From Nereida sp. MMG025 (GTDB taxonomy: Bacteria > Pseudomonadota > Alphaproteobacteria > Rhodobacterales > Rhodobacteraceae), in contig NZ_JAKFZN010000002.1 of assembly GCF_021654165.1 (NCBI RefSeq), positions 46,001 through 110,000 on the forward strand: a DNA stretch of 64,000 nucleotides, written 5' to 3'. A program made the translations under genes and the position numbers. The notes beneath the pieces were generated by a model. That model searched no databases, was not told the DNA's origin, and saw nothing but the letters and a program-made list of their open reading frames with translations. Below, one piece after another: positions 53,746-64,000 of this stretch; the first letter of the stretch is position 1, and each line of letters opens with the position of its first letter.

Positions 53746-54186
53746 TTACCAGCGCGAGAGCGCATCTTCGTCCTGCGCTTTGCTTTCGACCCAATCCGCG
53801 CTGGTCTGCGTGATCTCTTTTTTCCAGAAAGGGGCGCGGGACTTCAGGTAATCCATCAAAAACGCGGCCCCTTCAAAGGCCGCCTTGCGGTGTCGGCTGG
53901 CTGTGGCCACCATCATGATCTGTTCGTCTGGTCCCAAATCGCCAAAGCGGTGGATCACCATCACATGCGCCAGATCAAAACGGTCCGTCGCTTGTTTGGC
54001 AATATCCGTCAGTGCCTTTTCCGTCATGCCGGGATAATGCTCTATCGTCATGGTGTTCAGCCCGCCGGCCACATCACGCACGATCCCCGAAAAGCTGACA
54101 ATCGCACCTGCCCCTTGGGCGGCATTCGTAAAAGCGTTTAGTTCAGCGCCTGCATCAAACGCCGCTTCTTGGACCCGAATATCCAT
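53746..54186 (-). CDS. moaE: Molybdopterin synthase catalytic subunit
   Basis: MoaE uses thiocarboxylated MoaD to convert cyclic pyranopterin monophosphate to molybdopterin. The 146-residue protein has the conserved SFSGIVRD, IEHYPGMTEK and the C-terminal HRKAAFEGAAFLMDYLKSRAPFWKKE with active-site lysines. It overlaps moaD by one base; the cluster reads pgsA-moaD-moaE leftward. Confidence 0.95.
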   Translation of the reverse strand: MDIRVQEAAFDAGAELNAFTNAAQGAGAIVSFSGIVRDVAGGLNTMTIEHYPGMTEKALTDIAKQATDRFDLAHVMVIHRFGDLGPDEQIMMVATASRHRKAAFEGAAFLMDYLKSRAPFWKKEITQTSADWVESKAQDEDALSRW

Positions 54187-54431
54187 CAGCCACCTGTCAT
54201 GGGCGGGAAAAAGGCGACCTCGCGCACGCCTTTTAAGGGGGCGTCGAAATCGCTCAGTTCCTGATCAAGGGCCACGCGCAGGGCGCTCACGTCCTCAAAG
54301 GCCGCATCATATCGGGCCTCACGCGCGCGCAGTTCCGCTACAAGATCAGCCACCGTTTCAGCCTGTGTCTCGACCGTTTCGCGCGGCAGTCCAATGCGTT
54401 CCCGCACCCATGCAAAATAGACAACATCCAT
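54186..54431 (-). CDS. moaD: Molybdopterin synthase sulfur carrier subunit
   Basis: An 81-residue ubiquitin-fold protein ending in the Gly-Gly tail (FFPPMTGG) that is thiocarboxylated by MoeB-type activation and feeds sulfur to MoaE. It is joined to pgsA and moaE by one-base overlaps. Confidence 0.94.
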   Translation of the reverse strand: MDVVYFAWVRERIGLPRETVETQAETVADLVAELRAREARYDAAFEDVSALRVALDQELSDFDAPLKGVREVAFFPPMTGG

Positions 54432-55093
54432 CAGCCATCCCTCAGATACGGCAGCGACTTACGAAAATAGTCCCAGCCTGTGATTAAGGTTAACACCGCC
54501 GCGACCCAGAGCAAGACAAGCCCGATGGACCAGCTCAGATCCCAGCCCGCATCTTTCCAGCGCAGGCCAAGCACGTCGTCAGCCTCTCCCGCTAAAATAG
54601 CCTGAACCAAAGCAGGGTCCATGCCCACTGTCTGCTCGATCAGGTAGTGTTCGAACGCGCCTTTTGAAAATAACACCGCAATCGCCACCATCTGGGCCGT
54701 GGTTTTCCATTTGGCCAGTTTCGTGACCGCAAGCGTTTTGGCGTCATCGCCCAAAAACTCGCGCAGACCGCTGACAAAGACCTCGCGAAAAATGATCACG
54801 GTGGCAGGCAGCAACAGCCAAGGGTCCATGCCCGAAAAACCCACAATGATCAGCAGCGCAATCACCACCATCGCTTTGTCGGCAATGGGGTCCAGCATCG
54901 CGCCGAACTTGCTGGTCTGGTTCCACGCGCGGGCCAGATAACCGTCAAAGAAATCCGTGATCGCCGCCGCCGCAAACAAGATCAGCGCAAACCAGTCTGC
55001 CCAAGGACGGTTGAAATACAAAAACATAATCACCACGCCGAAACAGGCAAACAGGCGACCAATCGTCAGGATATTGGGTAGGTTCCACTTCAT
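54431..55093 (-). CDS. pgsA: CDP-diacylglycerol-glycerol-3-phosphate 3-phosphatidyltransferase
   Basis: PgsA makes phosphatidylglycerol phosphate from CDP-diacylglycerol. The 220-residue membrane protein has the CDP-alcohol phosphatidyltransferase motif DG-x2-AR-x8-G-x3-D-x3-D as DGYLARAWNQTSKFGAMLDPIAD, with about five spans. It heads the leftward pgsA-moaD-moaE set. Copy 2 of the 46-bp repeat lies 51 bases before its start. Confidence 0.95.
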   Translation of the reverse strand: MKWNLPNILTIGRLFACFGVVIMFLYFNRPWADWFALILFAAAAITDFFDGYLARAWNQTSKFGAMLDPIADKAMVVIALLIIVGFSGMDPWLLLPATVIIFREVFVSGLREFLGDDAKTLAVTKLAKWKTTAQMVAIAVLFSKGAFEHYLIEQTVGMDPALVQAILAGEADDVLGLRWKDAGWDLSWSIGLVLLWVAAVLTLITGWDYFRKSLPYLRDG

Positions 55094-55143
55094 AGCTCAG
55101 ATGTAACCTGTCTCTTCTACGTTAACAAATGGCTAATGCACCG

Positions 55144-55189
55144 AACGTCTGACGCATTGCCATACCGTGAGCAGACGCTAGGCCATACA
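55144..55189. repeat. 46-bp dispersed intergenic repeat, copy 2
   Basis: This block is identical to 15764-15809 and has the same two 15-bp direct units 23 bp apart. It is in the gap between uvrC and pgsA, 51 bases upstream of the pgsA start. The sequences beside the two copies are unlike each other, so the element itself is what is conserved. Confidence 0.8.
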
Positions 55190-55242
55190 TCGGCTGTTCG
55201 TAAATTTTCACTTAATTTCATAGGCTTGTCCCCGCGGGGACA

Positions 55243-57102
55243 CTATTTTTCATGGAAAAAATCGTAAATCGTCTGCGCCATCGCCTCCGAAATACCCTCG
55301 ACGGCCTTCAGATCGGCCAAATTTGCGCGCCCCACCGCCTTTGCAGAGCCGAAATGCATCAAAAGCGCTTTCTTACGACGTGCGCCAACGCCCGGAACAT
55401 CATCGAGTGGGGTCACGCCAACAGCCTTGCTGCGTTTGGCGCGGTGCGTTCCGATTGCAAATCGGTGGGCTTCGTCTCGCATACGCTGAACGAAATAAAG
55501 AACGGGGTCGTTGTGGCGTAGCGCCATGACCTGTTTGCCCGTGCGATGAAATTCTTCTTTACCAGCATCGCGGTCCAACCCCTTGGCAACCCCCACCATC
55601 GGAATATCGCCGACGCCCATATCTTCCATAATCTCCCGCACGGCGCTGACCTGCCCCGCGCCGCCATCGATCAACAGAAGATCAGGCCAATCGCCCTTGG
55701 ACCGATCAGGATCTTCTTTCAAAAGGCGTTTGAAGCGGCGCTTCAAAACCTCTTTCATCATCCCAAAATCATCCCCGGGCGTAAGCTCTTCTCCACGAAT
55801 GTTGAACTTGCGGTAGCTGTTTTTCATGAATCCTTCGGGGCCCGCGACAATCATCGCACCCACGGCATGCGCCCCTTGGATGTGGCTGTTATCATATACT
55901 TCGACCCGCTGTGGGGGGGCATCAAGATCAAAGGCCTCGGCCAGACCTTTCAGCAGTTTTCCTTGGGTCGCACTTTCGGCCATTTTGCGCGCAAGGCTTT
56001 CGCGGGCGTTGCGTGCCGCGCCAGCCACAAGATCCATCTTTTCACCGCGTTGGGGCACGATGATATCAACCTTGCGTCCGGCTTTTTGGGACAACGCATC
56101 AAGCAACAAATCCTCGTTTTCGACACCGTGAGATAAGATCACCTGCTTGGGCGGTTCCTTGGTGTCATAGAACTGGCCAAGAAAGGCCTCCATCACTTCG
56201 GTTTCAGACACGTCAGCGGCCAAACGTGGATAGTAGTCGCGGTTCCCCCAATTCTGGTTTGCACGTATGAAAAACACCTGCACACAGGCCTGTCCGCCAT
56301 CCATATGAAGCGCGATCACATCAGCCTCTGACACACCGCGCGGATTGATACCTTGGGCTGTCTGCACTTGGGTCAGAGCGCGGATACGGTCCCGCATGGC
56401 AGCTGCACGCTCGAACTCCATTGCTTCGGATGCTTTGGCCATTTCATCTGCCAGACGTTCCTGAATACCAGTGGTCTTGCCAGACAGAAACTTCTCGGCG
56501 TCACGCACACTGGCGGCGTAATCGTCTTGCGATATCTTGCCGACACACGGCGCGCTGCATCGTTTGATCTGGTAATTCAAACAGGGCCGCGTGCGCCCTT
56601 CATAGGTGCTATCTGAACAATCACGCAGCAAGAACACCCGCTGCAACTGGTTCAGCGTTCTGTTCACGGCGCCAGCACTTGCGAAGGGGCCATAGTAAGA
56701 CCCTTTGGTCTTTTTGGCCCCGCGGTGTTTGCGGATTTGCGGAAAGGCGTGATCCTTGGCGACCAGAATATTGGGAAATGATTTATCGTCGCGCAGCAGC
56801 ACATTGTATTTCGGCTTGAGCTGCTTGATCAGGTTTTGCTCAAGCAGCAGTGCTTCTGTTTCGGTCGCGGTGGTCAAAAACATCATCGAACGGGTTTCAG
56901 AGATCATCCGCGCGATACGGCCAGAATGTCCCGTCGGACGTGCGTAATTGCTGACACGGTTCTTCAAATTCCGCGCTTTGCCAACGTAAAGCACGCGCAT
57001 CTGCTCATCCAGCATGCGGTAAACGCCGGGCGACGCATCAAGCGTTTTAAGGTAGCTATGGATCAACTTATGGCCTGTCAGCGGCGCGTCTGTCTGGGTC
57101 AT
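55243..57102 (-). CDS. uvrC: Excinuclease ABC subunit C
   Basis: UvrC makes both incisions in nucleotide excision repair. The 619-residue protein has the N-terminal GIY-YIG nuclease ([25 protein letters not shown]), a UvrB-binding helix (near 215-240), the RNase H-like C-terminal nuclease and helix-hairpin-helix ([14 protein letters not shown]) near the end. Full length. The 290-base gap before it contains a DnaA box. Confidence 0.96.
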   Translation of the reverse strand: MTQTDAPLTGHKLIHSYLKTLDASPGVYRMLDEQMRVLYVGKARNLKNRVSNYARPTGHSGRIARMISETRSMMFLTTATETEALLLEQNLIKQLKPKYNVLLRDDKSFPNILVAKDHAFPQIRKHRGAKKTKGSYYGPFASAGAVNRTLNQLQRVFLLRDCSDSTYEGRTRPCLNYQIKRCSAPCVGKISQDDYAASVRDAEKFLSGKTTGIQERLADEMAKASEAMEFERAAAMRDRIRALTQVQTAQGINPRGVSEADVIALHMDGGQACVQVFFIRANQNWGNRDYYPRLAADVSETEVMEAFLGQFYDTKEPPKQVILSHGVENEDLLLDALSQKAGRKVDIIVPQRGEKMDLVAGAARNARESLARKMAESATQGKLLKGLAEAFDLDAPPQRVEVYDNSHIQGAHAVGAMIVAGPEGFMKNSYRKFNIRGEELTPGDDFGMMKEVLKRRFKRLLKEDPDRSKGDWPDLLLIDGGAGQVSAVREIMEDMGVGDIPMVGVAKGLDRDAGKEEFHRTGKQVMALRHNDPVLYFVQRMRDEAHRFAIGTHRAKRSKAVGVTPLDDVPGVGARRKKALLMHFGSAKAVGRANLADLKAVEGISEAMAQTIYDFFHEK

Positions 57103-57392
57103 ATTCCGATACTTATGATTCCTACTCTTGGCTGCAATGGGAAACAGGGCAGGGCAAGAGCAAAGGCATCCACGAATGCTGTGGATAACTTCGTGGAAAA
57201 TCTTTGGGGATTTCGAAATTTCCTAATGTTTTTGGGCCCTTCGTTGGTTTGCTCAAAAAATGGGCAAAAACCTAACGTATTGATAAAAAGGGATATTTTT
57301 TGTTCAAACCTCAAGCGATTGAAATCATTAAGGTTTTAGTAACGAAAATGTAACGGCCGTGTGGTCTGGTGCATAAGTGCCCCTAGGTCAGA
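57103..57392. other. 290-bp AT-rich intergenic region upstream of uvrC
   Basis: No gene or RNA is recognised. It contains a consensus DnaA box inside an inverted repeat (57170-57196), long AT-rich runs at 57235-57300, and a near-CtrA pair TTAA-N7-GTAA (57328-57342). It should hold the uvrC promoter; an origin-like role is not supported by a single DnaA box. A weak 71-residue leftward frame here has no ribosome site. Confidence 0.5.
57170..57196. promoter_or_regulatory. DnaA box framed by an inverted repeat
   Basis: TGTGGATAA (57180-57188), the perfect complement of TTATCCACA, lies between CCACGAA (57170-57176) and TTCGTGG (57190-57196), a perfect 7-bp inverted repeat. DnaA bound here could regulate uvrC, which starts about 70 bases away. 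Confidence 0.55.
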
Positions 57393-58172
57393 TTATTCGA
57401 CGCCCAAAACATCTGGTGTTTGCCAAGCAAGATGCTGCCCGCCGTCCACGCACAAAAGCTGCCCCGTGATTGCCGGCGCATCAAGGAAATAGCCCAGAGC
57501 CGCCGTGATATCCGTGGTGTTGGCGCCGCGACCCAGAACCGTATTTGCACGTTGCTTTGCAAAATGTTCAGATGATTGACGGCCGCCTTGAAGCGTCGGG
57601 CCAGGTCCGATGGCATTGACACGGATATCGGGGGCAAGCCCTTGCGCGGCTGTTTTGGTCAGCGCCCACAGCCCCATCTTTGCAATCGTATAGGTCGAAA
57701 ATTCAGGTGTCAGTTTGCGCACACGCTGGTCAATCATGTTGATCACAAGACTTTGCGCAATCGGTTCGCCCGCGTCATCCACTGCCCCTTTGGGCGCATG
57801 TTGCGCAACAGCTTGGGTCAACACGTAGGGCGCACGCAGATTGCTTTCGAGATGACGGTCCCACAAGGTGCGTGTGGCGCTTTCGATGGTGTCATATTCA
57901 AAGATTGAGGCATTGTTGACCAAACACGTGATCGGGCCACCCAAAGCCGTCATCGCAGATGGCACCAAGGCTTGGGTCTGGTCCTCAACCAACAGATCCG
58001 CTCGAACAGAAACCGCGTTTTGACCCTTGGCCTTGATCAGTGCGACAACTTCGTCTGCTGCCGCGCGTGAGCTGGCGTAATGCACCGCAACATCGAACCC
58101 CCGGTCCGCCAGATAAAGCGCCATGGCGCGGCCCAGTCGTTTGCCCGCGCCCGTGACCAATGCATTTTTCAT
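57393..58172 (-). CDS. SDR-family oxidoreductase, pteridine-reductase-like
   Basis: A 259-residue short-chain dehydrogenase with the GAGKRLGRAMA cofactor loop, NNASIFEYD, and the catalytic YTIAKMG. The segment INMIDQRVRKLTPEFSTYTIAK is typical of FolM and pteridine reductases, which reduce dihydromonapterin or dihydrofolate. Substrate is inferred from this. It begins ten bases after the antiporter gene in the leftward run. Confidence 0.82.
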   Translation of the reverse strand: MKNALVTGAGKRLGRAMALYLADRGFDVAVHYASSRAAADEVVALIKAKGQNAVSVRADLLVEDQTQALVPSAMTALGGPITCLVNNASIFEYDTIESATRTLWDRHLESNLRAPYVLTQAVAQHAPKGAVDDAGEPIAQSLVINMIDQRVRKLTPEFSTYTIAKMGLWALTKTAAQGLAPDIRVNAIGPGPTLQGGRQSSEHFAKQRANTVLGRGANTTDITAALGYFLDAPAITGQLLCVDGGQHLAWQTPDVLGVE

Positions 58173-58182
58173 AACCCGCCCC

Positions 58183-59127
58183 TTAGACCAGCAATATAAA
58201 CATATACGCCAGATAGAGCGTGGTCAGAACGATGCCAGCAGGCCGCAGCAAGTTGACCTTGAAAAAGACAAATGGGATCAGAATGAGCGAAGATGCCAGC
58301 ATGACCCACAGATCAAAGCGCAGGAATTCAGGATCAACGGGAATATTGCCGACAAAACTGGACAGCCCGATGATGGCCAGCAAGTTGAACATGTTTGAGC
58401 CAATGACATTGCCAAGCGCGACATCAGCTTGTTTGCGATAAGCCGCCGCAACAGTTGTGGCCAACTCTGGCAGAGAGGTTCCAATCGCAATCAGGGTTAG
58501 GCCGATGACAGCCTCGGACACGCCAAAGCTGCGCGCGATGATGACTGAGTTATCGACAAGCAAATCCGCACCAAGGGGCAAACCGATCAGCCCCAATAGC
58601 AAATAGCCGATGATCTGCCACCAAGGCATATCTGGGTCGGCACCTTCGGGCTCTTCTAACTCAGCAGCCGCATCGCGGTGCCGTTTCGCTTCGAAGAACT
58701 GATCAAGTAGAATGGCAACGAGAACCGCCAGTAACAGCAGGCCATGCATCCAAGTGATCGGCCCAAAGAAACACACGCCAATAAACAAAACCGTTGCCGC
58801 CATCATGTAGACAAACGTCTTACGGGTGTTGCAATCGGCCGTATGAAGCCCCGCCAGTAACGCCGGCACACCTAGAACAAGCAATACATTCGCAGTGTTG
58901 GACCCGACAACATTGCCCAAAGCAATCGCAGGTGCCCCATCAGAAATCGCGGCCGTTGCGATCAAAAGCTCGGGCGCGGAGGTACCAAAAGCGACAATGG
59001 TCAGACTGACAATCAGCGCGGGGATACCAAGGCGAAGCGCAAAATTCACAGCGCCTTTCACCAATGCATCACCTGCCAACAGCAAGATCACAAGGCCCAA
59101 GCCCGTCAACAAAAGCGGCATCGTCAT
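58183..59127 (-). CDS. Calcium/sodium antiporter (CaCA family)
   Basis: A 314-residue membrane protein with the two inverted alpha-repeats of the CaCA family: GNVVGSNTANVL in the first half and GNVIGSNMFNLL in the second, with GTSAPELLIATAA and GTSLPELATTVAAA. About ten spans, with a cytoplasmic loop near residues 150-170. It resembles YrbG. It overlaps the next upstream gene by four bases. Confidence 0.93.
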   Translation of the reverse strand: MTMPLLLTGLGLVILLLAGDALVKGAVNFALRLGIPALIVSLTIVAFGTSAPELLIATAAISDGAPAIALGNVVGSNTANVLLVLGVPALLAGLHTADCNTRKTFVYMMAATVLFIGVCFFGPITWMHGLLLLAVLVAILLDQFFEAKRHRDAAAELEEPEGADPDMPWWQIIGYLLLGLIGLPLGADLLVDNSVIIARSFGVSEAVIGLTLIAIGTSLPELATTVAAAYRKQADVALGNVIGSNMFNLLAIIGLSSFVGNIPVDPEFLRFDLWVMLASSLILIPFVFFKVNLLRPAGIVLTTLYLAYMFILLV

Positions 59128-59288
59128 TTAGAAGCCCCGCAGGCGCAGGGACCTTTGCCGATCCGAAAACGTCCGCATGATTTGCACTTGGCGCTGGCCA
59201 GTCGGGCTTGGCCAGGAAACCGAAGCCGACCGAACATCGCCAACACGACCATGCCAATCAGAAAAAGAGAGACGATTTTTACCAGCAC
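59124..59288 (-). CDS. Small membrane zinc-ribbon protein
   Basis: A 54-residue protein: one hydrophobic span (IVSLFLIGMVVLAMFGRL) and a C-terminal cysteine cluster CKSCG...CACG, likely binding zinc. I start at GTG 59288, one base after the sppA stop; no strong ribosome site is seen. The stop overlaps the antiporter start. Unknown function. Confidence 0.65.
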   Translation of the reverse strand: MLVKIVSLFLIGMVVLAMFGRLRFPGQARLASAKCKSCGRFRIGKGPCACGASK

Positions 59289-59289
59289 G

Positions 59290-60081
59290 TCAGAGGCCAA
59301 ACTGCGCGCGCAACGCACGTTCTTCTAGGCTATCAAGTGTGTCGTCTAAAACACGGGCACCAAGTCTGGCCAATAGCGGTTTTTTCTGCCCGTAAACACG
59401 AAACTGAACCTTATCGCCAAATTGATCCTTCATCTTGGGAACCAGATGGGCAACGCCGTCAGCCAAACCAACCTCAACGGCTTTTTGGCCCACCCAAATT
59501 TCACCTGTGAACAAATCCCGATCAGCCAGCTTGTCGCCACGTGATCCGGTTATTTGGGCTTTAAATGTCTCGTGAAGCTGCTCAAGAATGGTTTTGAGGC
59601 GCGCAACATCTTCGGGGTTTTCGGGTTTGAACGGATCATTCATGCTTTTTGATGTGCCAGCCGTATAGACCCGCCGCTCAACACCGTATTTTTCGATCAG
59701 ACCATGCAACCCAAAACCTGCGCTAATCACACCGATAGAGCCAACAACAGACGTTGGATCAACATAGATTTCGTCGGCGGCCGACGCGAGCCAATAGCCG
59801 CCAGACGCAGCCACATCTTCGACAAACGCGTAGACGGGAACGTCTTTTTCATCGGCCAACCGGCGAATACGGGCACCGATCAGTGACGATTGCGCGGGGC
59901 TTCCGCCAGGGGAGTTGATCACGAGGGCAACCGCCTTCGGCTTTCCTTTGCCAAAGGCTTTTTCAATCATACCAGCGACGCCTTGATCATTCAGACCCCG
60001 TGGCCCGCTTGCGATCATGCCATTGAGACGAACCACCGACACAACAGGGTCGGATTTCATAAAGGGTATCCAGCGTTTCAT
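59290..60081 (-). CDS. S49-family peptidase (SppA/SohB-like)
   Basis: A 263-residue member of the S49 signal-peptide-peptidase family. The catalytic serine is in VAASGGYWLA and the likely lysine in AGTSKSMNDPF, a Ser-Lys dyad. LNGMIASG and INSPGGSPAQS are also typical of the ClpP-like fold. No N-terminal membrane span is obvious, so it may be peripheral. It follows the ABC permease after 65 bases. Confidence 0.86.
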   Translation of the reverse strand: MKRWIPFMKSDPVVSVVRLNGMIASGPRGLNDQGVAGMIEKAFGKGKPKAVALVINSPGGSPAQSSLIGARIRRLADEKDVPVYAFVEDVAASGGYWLASAADEIYVDPTSVVGSIGVISAGFGLHGLIEKYGVERRVYTAGTSKSMNDPFKPENPEDVARLKTILEQLHETFKAQITGSRGDKLADRDLFTGEIWVGQKAVEVGLADGVAHLVPKMKDQFGDKVQFRVYGQKKPLLARLGARVLDDTLDSLEERALRAQFGL

Positions 60082-60146
60082 ACTTCGGATGTAGAGTGCT
60101 GCACGCGCGGCTACAAGGGCATGTGGTAAATCGGATACGCCTATCG

Positions 60147-60908
60147 CTAACTGCGGATTTTATAGCCGGTTTTGAAGATCCACCAGATCACAGCCATACA
60201 GAGCAACGTGAAGCCGCCTATCGCAATCAGGCTGATCGTTACGTCCACGTCCGCTTCGCCAAAGAAGGACCAGCGAAAGCCCGAAATAAGGTAGACCACA
60301 GGATTGAATAGCGTGATCGTCTGCCAGATGGGAGGAAGCATGCTGATCGAATAAAAAGAGCCCCCCAAAAACACAAGCGGGGTAATCACAAGGAGGGGGA
60401 TCAGCTGGAGCTGCTCAAAATTTCCCGCCCAAATCCCGATGATGAACCCAAGCAAGCTGAACGACAGACAGGTCAGTGTGAGAAAGGCTATCATCGCGAA
60501 CGGATGCTGGATCGTTATATCAACAAAGAAGAACGACGTAGCGAGGATGACCAGGCCGATAAACATCGATTTCGTTGCCGCCGCGCCGACATATCCGATC
60601 ACAATCTCTAGGAAGTTTACGGGTGCCGACAAGAGCTCGTAGATCGTGCCGATGAACTTGGGGAAATAGATGCCAAAACTGGCGTTGCTTGTCGATTGTG
60701 TCATGACCGAGAGCATGATCAGTCCCGGGACAATAAATGCACCGTAGCTGACGCCATCGACTGTATCGATCCTGCTGCCAATCGCGGTGCCGAACACGAC
60801 GAAATACAGACAGGTCGAAAGGACGGGCGACAGGAACGACTGGGCCAGCGTCCGAAAGAAACGCGCCATTTCGTAAACGTAGATGGATTTGATCGCCGAA
60901 ATGTTCAT
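60147..60908 (-). CDS. ABC-2 type transporter permease
   Basis: A 253-residue membrane protein of the ABC-2 family with six spans and the conserved [43 protein letters not shown] region near the end, similar to YadH. It works with the ATPase gene upstream, which it overlaps by four bases. The cargo (drug, polysaccharide or lipid) is not known. Confidence 0.9.
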   Translation of the reverse strand: MNISAIKSIYVYEMARFFRTLAQSFLSPVLSTCLYFVVFGTAIGSRIDTVDGVSYGAFIVPGLIMLSVMTQSTSNASFGIYFPKFIGTIYELLSAPVNFLEIVIGYVGAAATKSMFIGLVILATSFFFVDITIQHPFAMIAFLTLTCLSFSLLGFIIGIWAGNFEQLQLIPLLVITPLVFLGGSFYSISMLPPIWQTITLFNPVVYLISGFRWSFFGEADVDVTISLIAIGGFTLLCMAVIWWIFKTGYKIRS

Positions 60909-61831
60909 TGCTTTTCCTTCACCAGACCGACAAAGATATCCTCAAGGCTACTTTGTTGTGTCTGAATATCGGTCATCACAAGCCCTGCGGACTGCAGATC
61001 GGCCAAAAGGGTGGTAATACCTGTGCGCTCGCCCGTGGCATCATAGGTATAGAGCAGCGATGCGCCGTCAGGCGCGAGATCGAGGCCATATTGCGCCAGC
61101 GCATCTGGCACGGAATGAACAGGTTCGGAAAGATCAATCCGCAACTGCTTTTGTCCCAGTTGCTGCATCAACGTTTCTTTCTCCTGAACGAGAAGAATTT
61201 CGCCATGATTGATCACGCCAATGCGATCGGCAATTTCTTCGGCCTCTTCGATATAGTGGGTCGTCAGGATAATAGTCACGCCGCTGGCTTTAAGATCACT
61301 CACGACATCCCACATATCCTTGCGCAATTCGACGTCAACGCCTGCAGTTGGTTCGTCCAGGAACAGAACCTGCGGTTCATGACTGAGGGCTTTGGCAATC
61401 AGAACACGGCGCTTCATCCCGCCCGACAACTCGCGTATTTTGGCGTCTTTCTTGTCCCACAAGCTTAGTTGACGCAAAATCTTTTCGATGTAGGCATCGT
61501 TGCGGGGTTTGCCGAAAAGACCACGAGAAAATCTGACGGTACTTATAACGGCCTCAAACGGCTCCAAAGCAATTTCCTGAGGGACGAGCCCAATCATCTC
61601 GCGGGTGTGACGATAGTCTTTTGCAATATCGTAGCCACCAACAAGGACGGATCCGCTAGAAGGGACGGTAATGCCACAGATCGTGCTGATTAGCGTGGTC
61701 TTGCCTGCGCCGTTTGGACCGAGAAGGGCAATGATCTCGCCTTTCTTGATCTCAATGGAGACTCCTTTCAGGGCTTCAAAACCAGAGCCGTAGATCTTTT
61801 TTAGATTATCAACCTTGATCATGACGGACAT
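60905..61831 (-). CDS. ABC transporter ATP-binding protein (ABC-2 partner)
   Basis: A 308-residue ATPase of the YadG type: Walker [13 protein letters not shown] signature ELSGGMKRR, Walker [13 protein letters not shown], and the ATPase-associated H-loop [10 protein letters not shown]. The C-terminal 80 residues form the regulatory tail of this subfamily. It lies downstream of the rRNA terminator with its own promoter region. Confidence 0.92.
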   Translation of the reverse strand: MSVMIKVDNLKKIYGSGFEALKGVSIEIKKGEIIALLGPNGAGKTTLISTICGITVPSSGSVLVGGYDIAKDYRHTREMIGLVPQEIALEPFEAVISTVRFSRGLFGKPRNDAYIEKILRQLSLWDKKDAKIRELSGGMKRRVLIAKALSHEPQVLFLDEPTAGVDVELRKDMWDVVSDLKASGVTIILTTHYIEEAEEIADRIGVINHGEILLVQEKETLMQQLGQKQLRIDLSEPVHSVPDALAQYGLDLAPDGASLLYTYDATGERTGITTLLADLQSAGLVMTDIQTQQSSLEDIFVGLVKEKQ

Positions 61832-61913
61832 CCGCTACGCCTTTCTGGTTTTGGAGCACTTTAGGGGCAAATAAAGCGATAATCACCCTGCATCATTGCA
61901 CAACTACATATAG

Positions 61914-61945
61914 AAAAACCGCCCAACGCAGTGCTGCGGGGCGGT
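61914..61945 (-). terminator. Terminator after the rRNA-tRNA operon
   Basis: On the leftward strand ACCGCCC pairs with GGGCGGT (61918-61924, 61939-61945), with an inner CGCA/TGCG stem, then a run of five T. It begins six bases after the CCA end of the tRNA. Confidence 0.85.
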
Positions 61946-61950
61946 GTATT

Positions 61951-62027
<77 letters not shown>

Positions 62028-62105
62028 CCAAAAGCGCAACCTCAAGTCCAGAAAGATAGGTTTGAGGTGCATCGTAAGAGAGGTGTTCAAACTGAGTTCT
62101 TATTA

Positions 62106-62221
62106 GGTTTGGCGATGACCTACTCTCCCACACCTTAAGATGCAGTACCATCGGCGCTACAGCACTTAACTGCCAGGTTCGGGATGGAACTGGGTGTTTT
62201 GCTTGCGCTATGATCACCAAA
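62106..62221 (-). rRNA. rrf: 5S ribosomal RNA
   Basis: On the leftward strand the molecule runs from TTTGGTGATCATAGCGC (62221) to GGTCATCGCCAAACC (62106), with the paired ends and the internal GGGATGGAACTGGGTG stretch (antisense orientation) of alphaproteobacterial 5S rRNA. About 116 nt; ends are estimated. Confidence 0.92.
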
Positions 62222-62327
62222 CCGAAAAAGAACTCGGTTCGAACTTACAAACATCAAAGTCAAGAAGACTTTCTGTGTAGTGCAGTATGCTTTTGATATG
62301 TCCATAGAAGACTGTCTTCTACTGGAT

Positions 62328-64000
<1,673 letters not shown>

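Noticed and set aside
57099..57314. 71-residue leftward frame before uvrC
   Set aside because: Low-complexity AT-rich sequence with no ribosome site; likely the promoter region.
57103..57392. Possible replication origin
   Set aside because: Only one perfect DnaA box is seen and no dnaA, parAB, gidA or hemE neighbour is present; kept only as a DnaA-site finding.

Overview
The window is one continuous stretch of an alphaproteobacterial chromosome, most likely a member of the Rhodobacteraceae (Roseobacter group). Pointers are a 44-residue aa3-type cytochrome oxidase subunit IV, a phaA-phaB pair, an MSMEG_1061-type flavin protein, a Gln/Gly-rich TIGR02302 (DUF4175) protein behind lysA, a DmdC-like acyl-CoA dehydrogenase, the plant/alphaproteobacterial type of glutamate-cysteine ligase, and an rRNA operon followed by the initiator tRNA. 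Coding density is very high and many neighbouring genes overlap by 1-8 bases. No phage, transposase, CRISPR array or plasmid gene was seen; this is core chromosome.

Layout. 0-5.6 kb: accA, then a leftward cluster ftsE-ftsX-plsC-flavin oxidase, and a rightward zinc-ribbon membrane protein. 5.6-11.4 kb: leftward run argH - small LptM-like lipoprotein - DUF2834 - lysA - TIGR02302. 11.4-16 kb: thioredoxin-like tlpA, tag, an EAL-domain protein and phaA/phaB. 16-21 kb: a LysR regulator coupled to a DMT exporter, a YdcH-type small protein, trmN6/DUF2007, and the isoprenoid genes for polyprenyl diphosphate synthase and IspE. 21-26 kb: TPR protein, ETF-ubiquinone oxidoreductase, greA and a conserved membrane protein. 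26-30 kb: molybdenum-cofactor cluster fdhD-mobA-mobB-moeA, with MoeA fused to an RNase H-fold domain. 30-43 kb: azlCD, a lipoprotein, COX subunit IV, a metallo-beta-lactamase-fold hydrolase, an acyl-CoA dehydrogenase, Sua5, YqgE, a DsbD-like periplasmic protein and an RND efflux pump with its adaptor. 42-50 kb: moaB with a uracil-DNA glycosylase lacking most Fe-S cysteines, then pyrB - two unknown membrane proteins - pyrC-like - plsY, then gshA. 49-57 kb: rsmE/ubiA, an OmpA-BON protein, moaE-moaD-pgsA and uvrC. 57-62 kb: a pteridine-reductase-like SDR, a Ca/Na antiporter, an S49 peptidase and an ABC-2 exporter. 62-64 kb: initiator tRNA, 5S and the 3' part of 23S rRNA, all leftward.

The genes group by theme. 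Envelope and phospholipid biogenesis is covered by ftsEX, plsC, plsY, pgsA, the OmpA-BON protein and the LptM-like lipoprotein. Quinone and isoprenoid supply is covered by ispE, the polyprenyl synthase and ubiA, with ETF-QO using the quinone. Molybdopterin cofactor assembly is spread over three loci (fdhD-mobA-mobB-moeA, moaB, moaE-moaD).

Items most worth a second look: the PyrC in the pyr operon has lost its metal-binding histidines and catalytic aspartate and is probably a non-catalytic partner of PyrB; a perfect 46-bp intergenic repeat occurs twice, 39 kb apart, built from two 15-bp direct repeats; the RNase H-fold-MoeA fusion; the uracil-DNA glycosylase without Fe-S ligands; a consensus DnaA box framed by a 7-bp inverted repeat in an AT-rich gap before uvrC; and a nested operator-like inverted repeat in front of the LysR gene.
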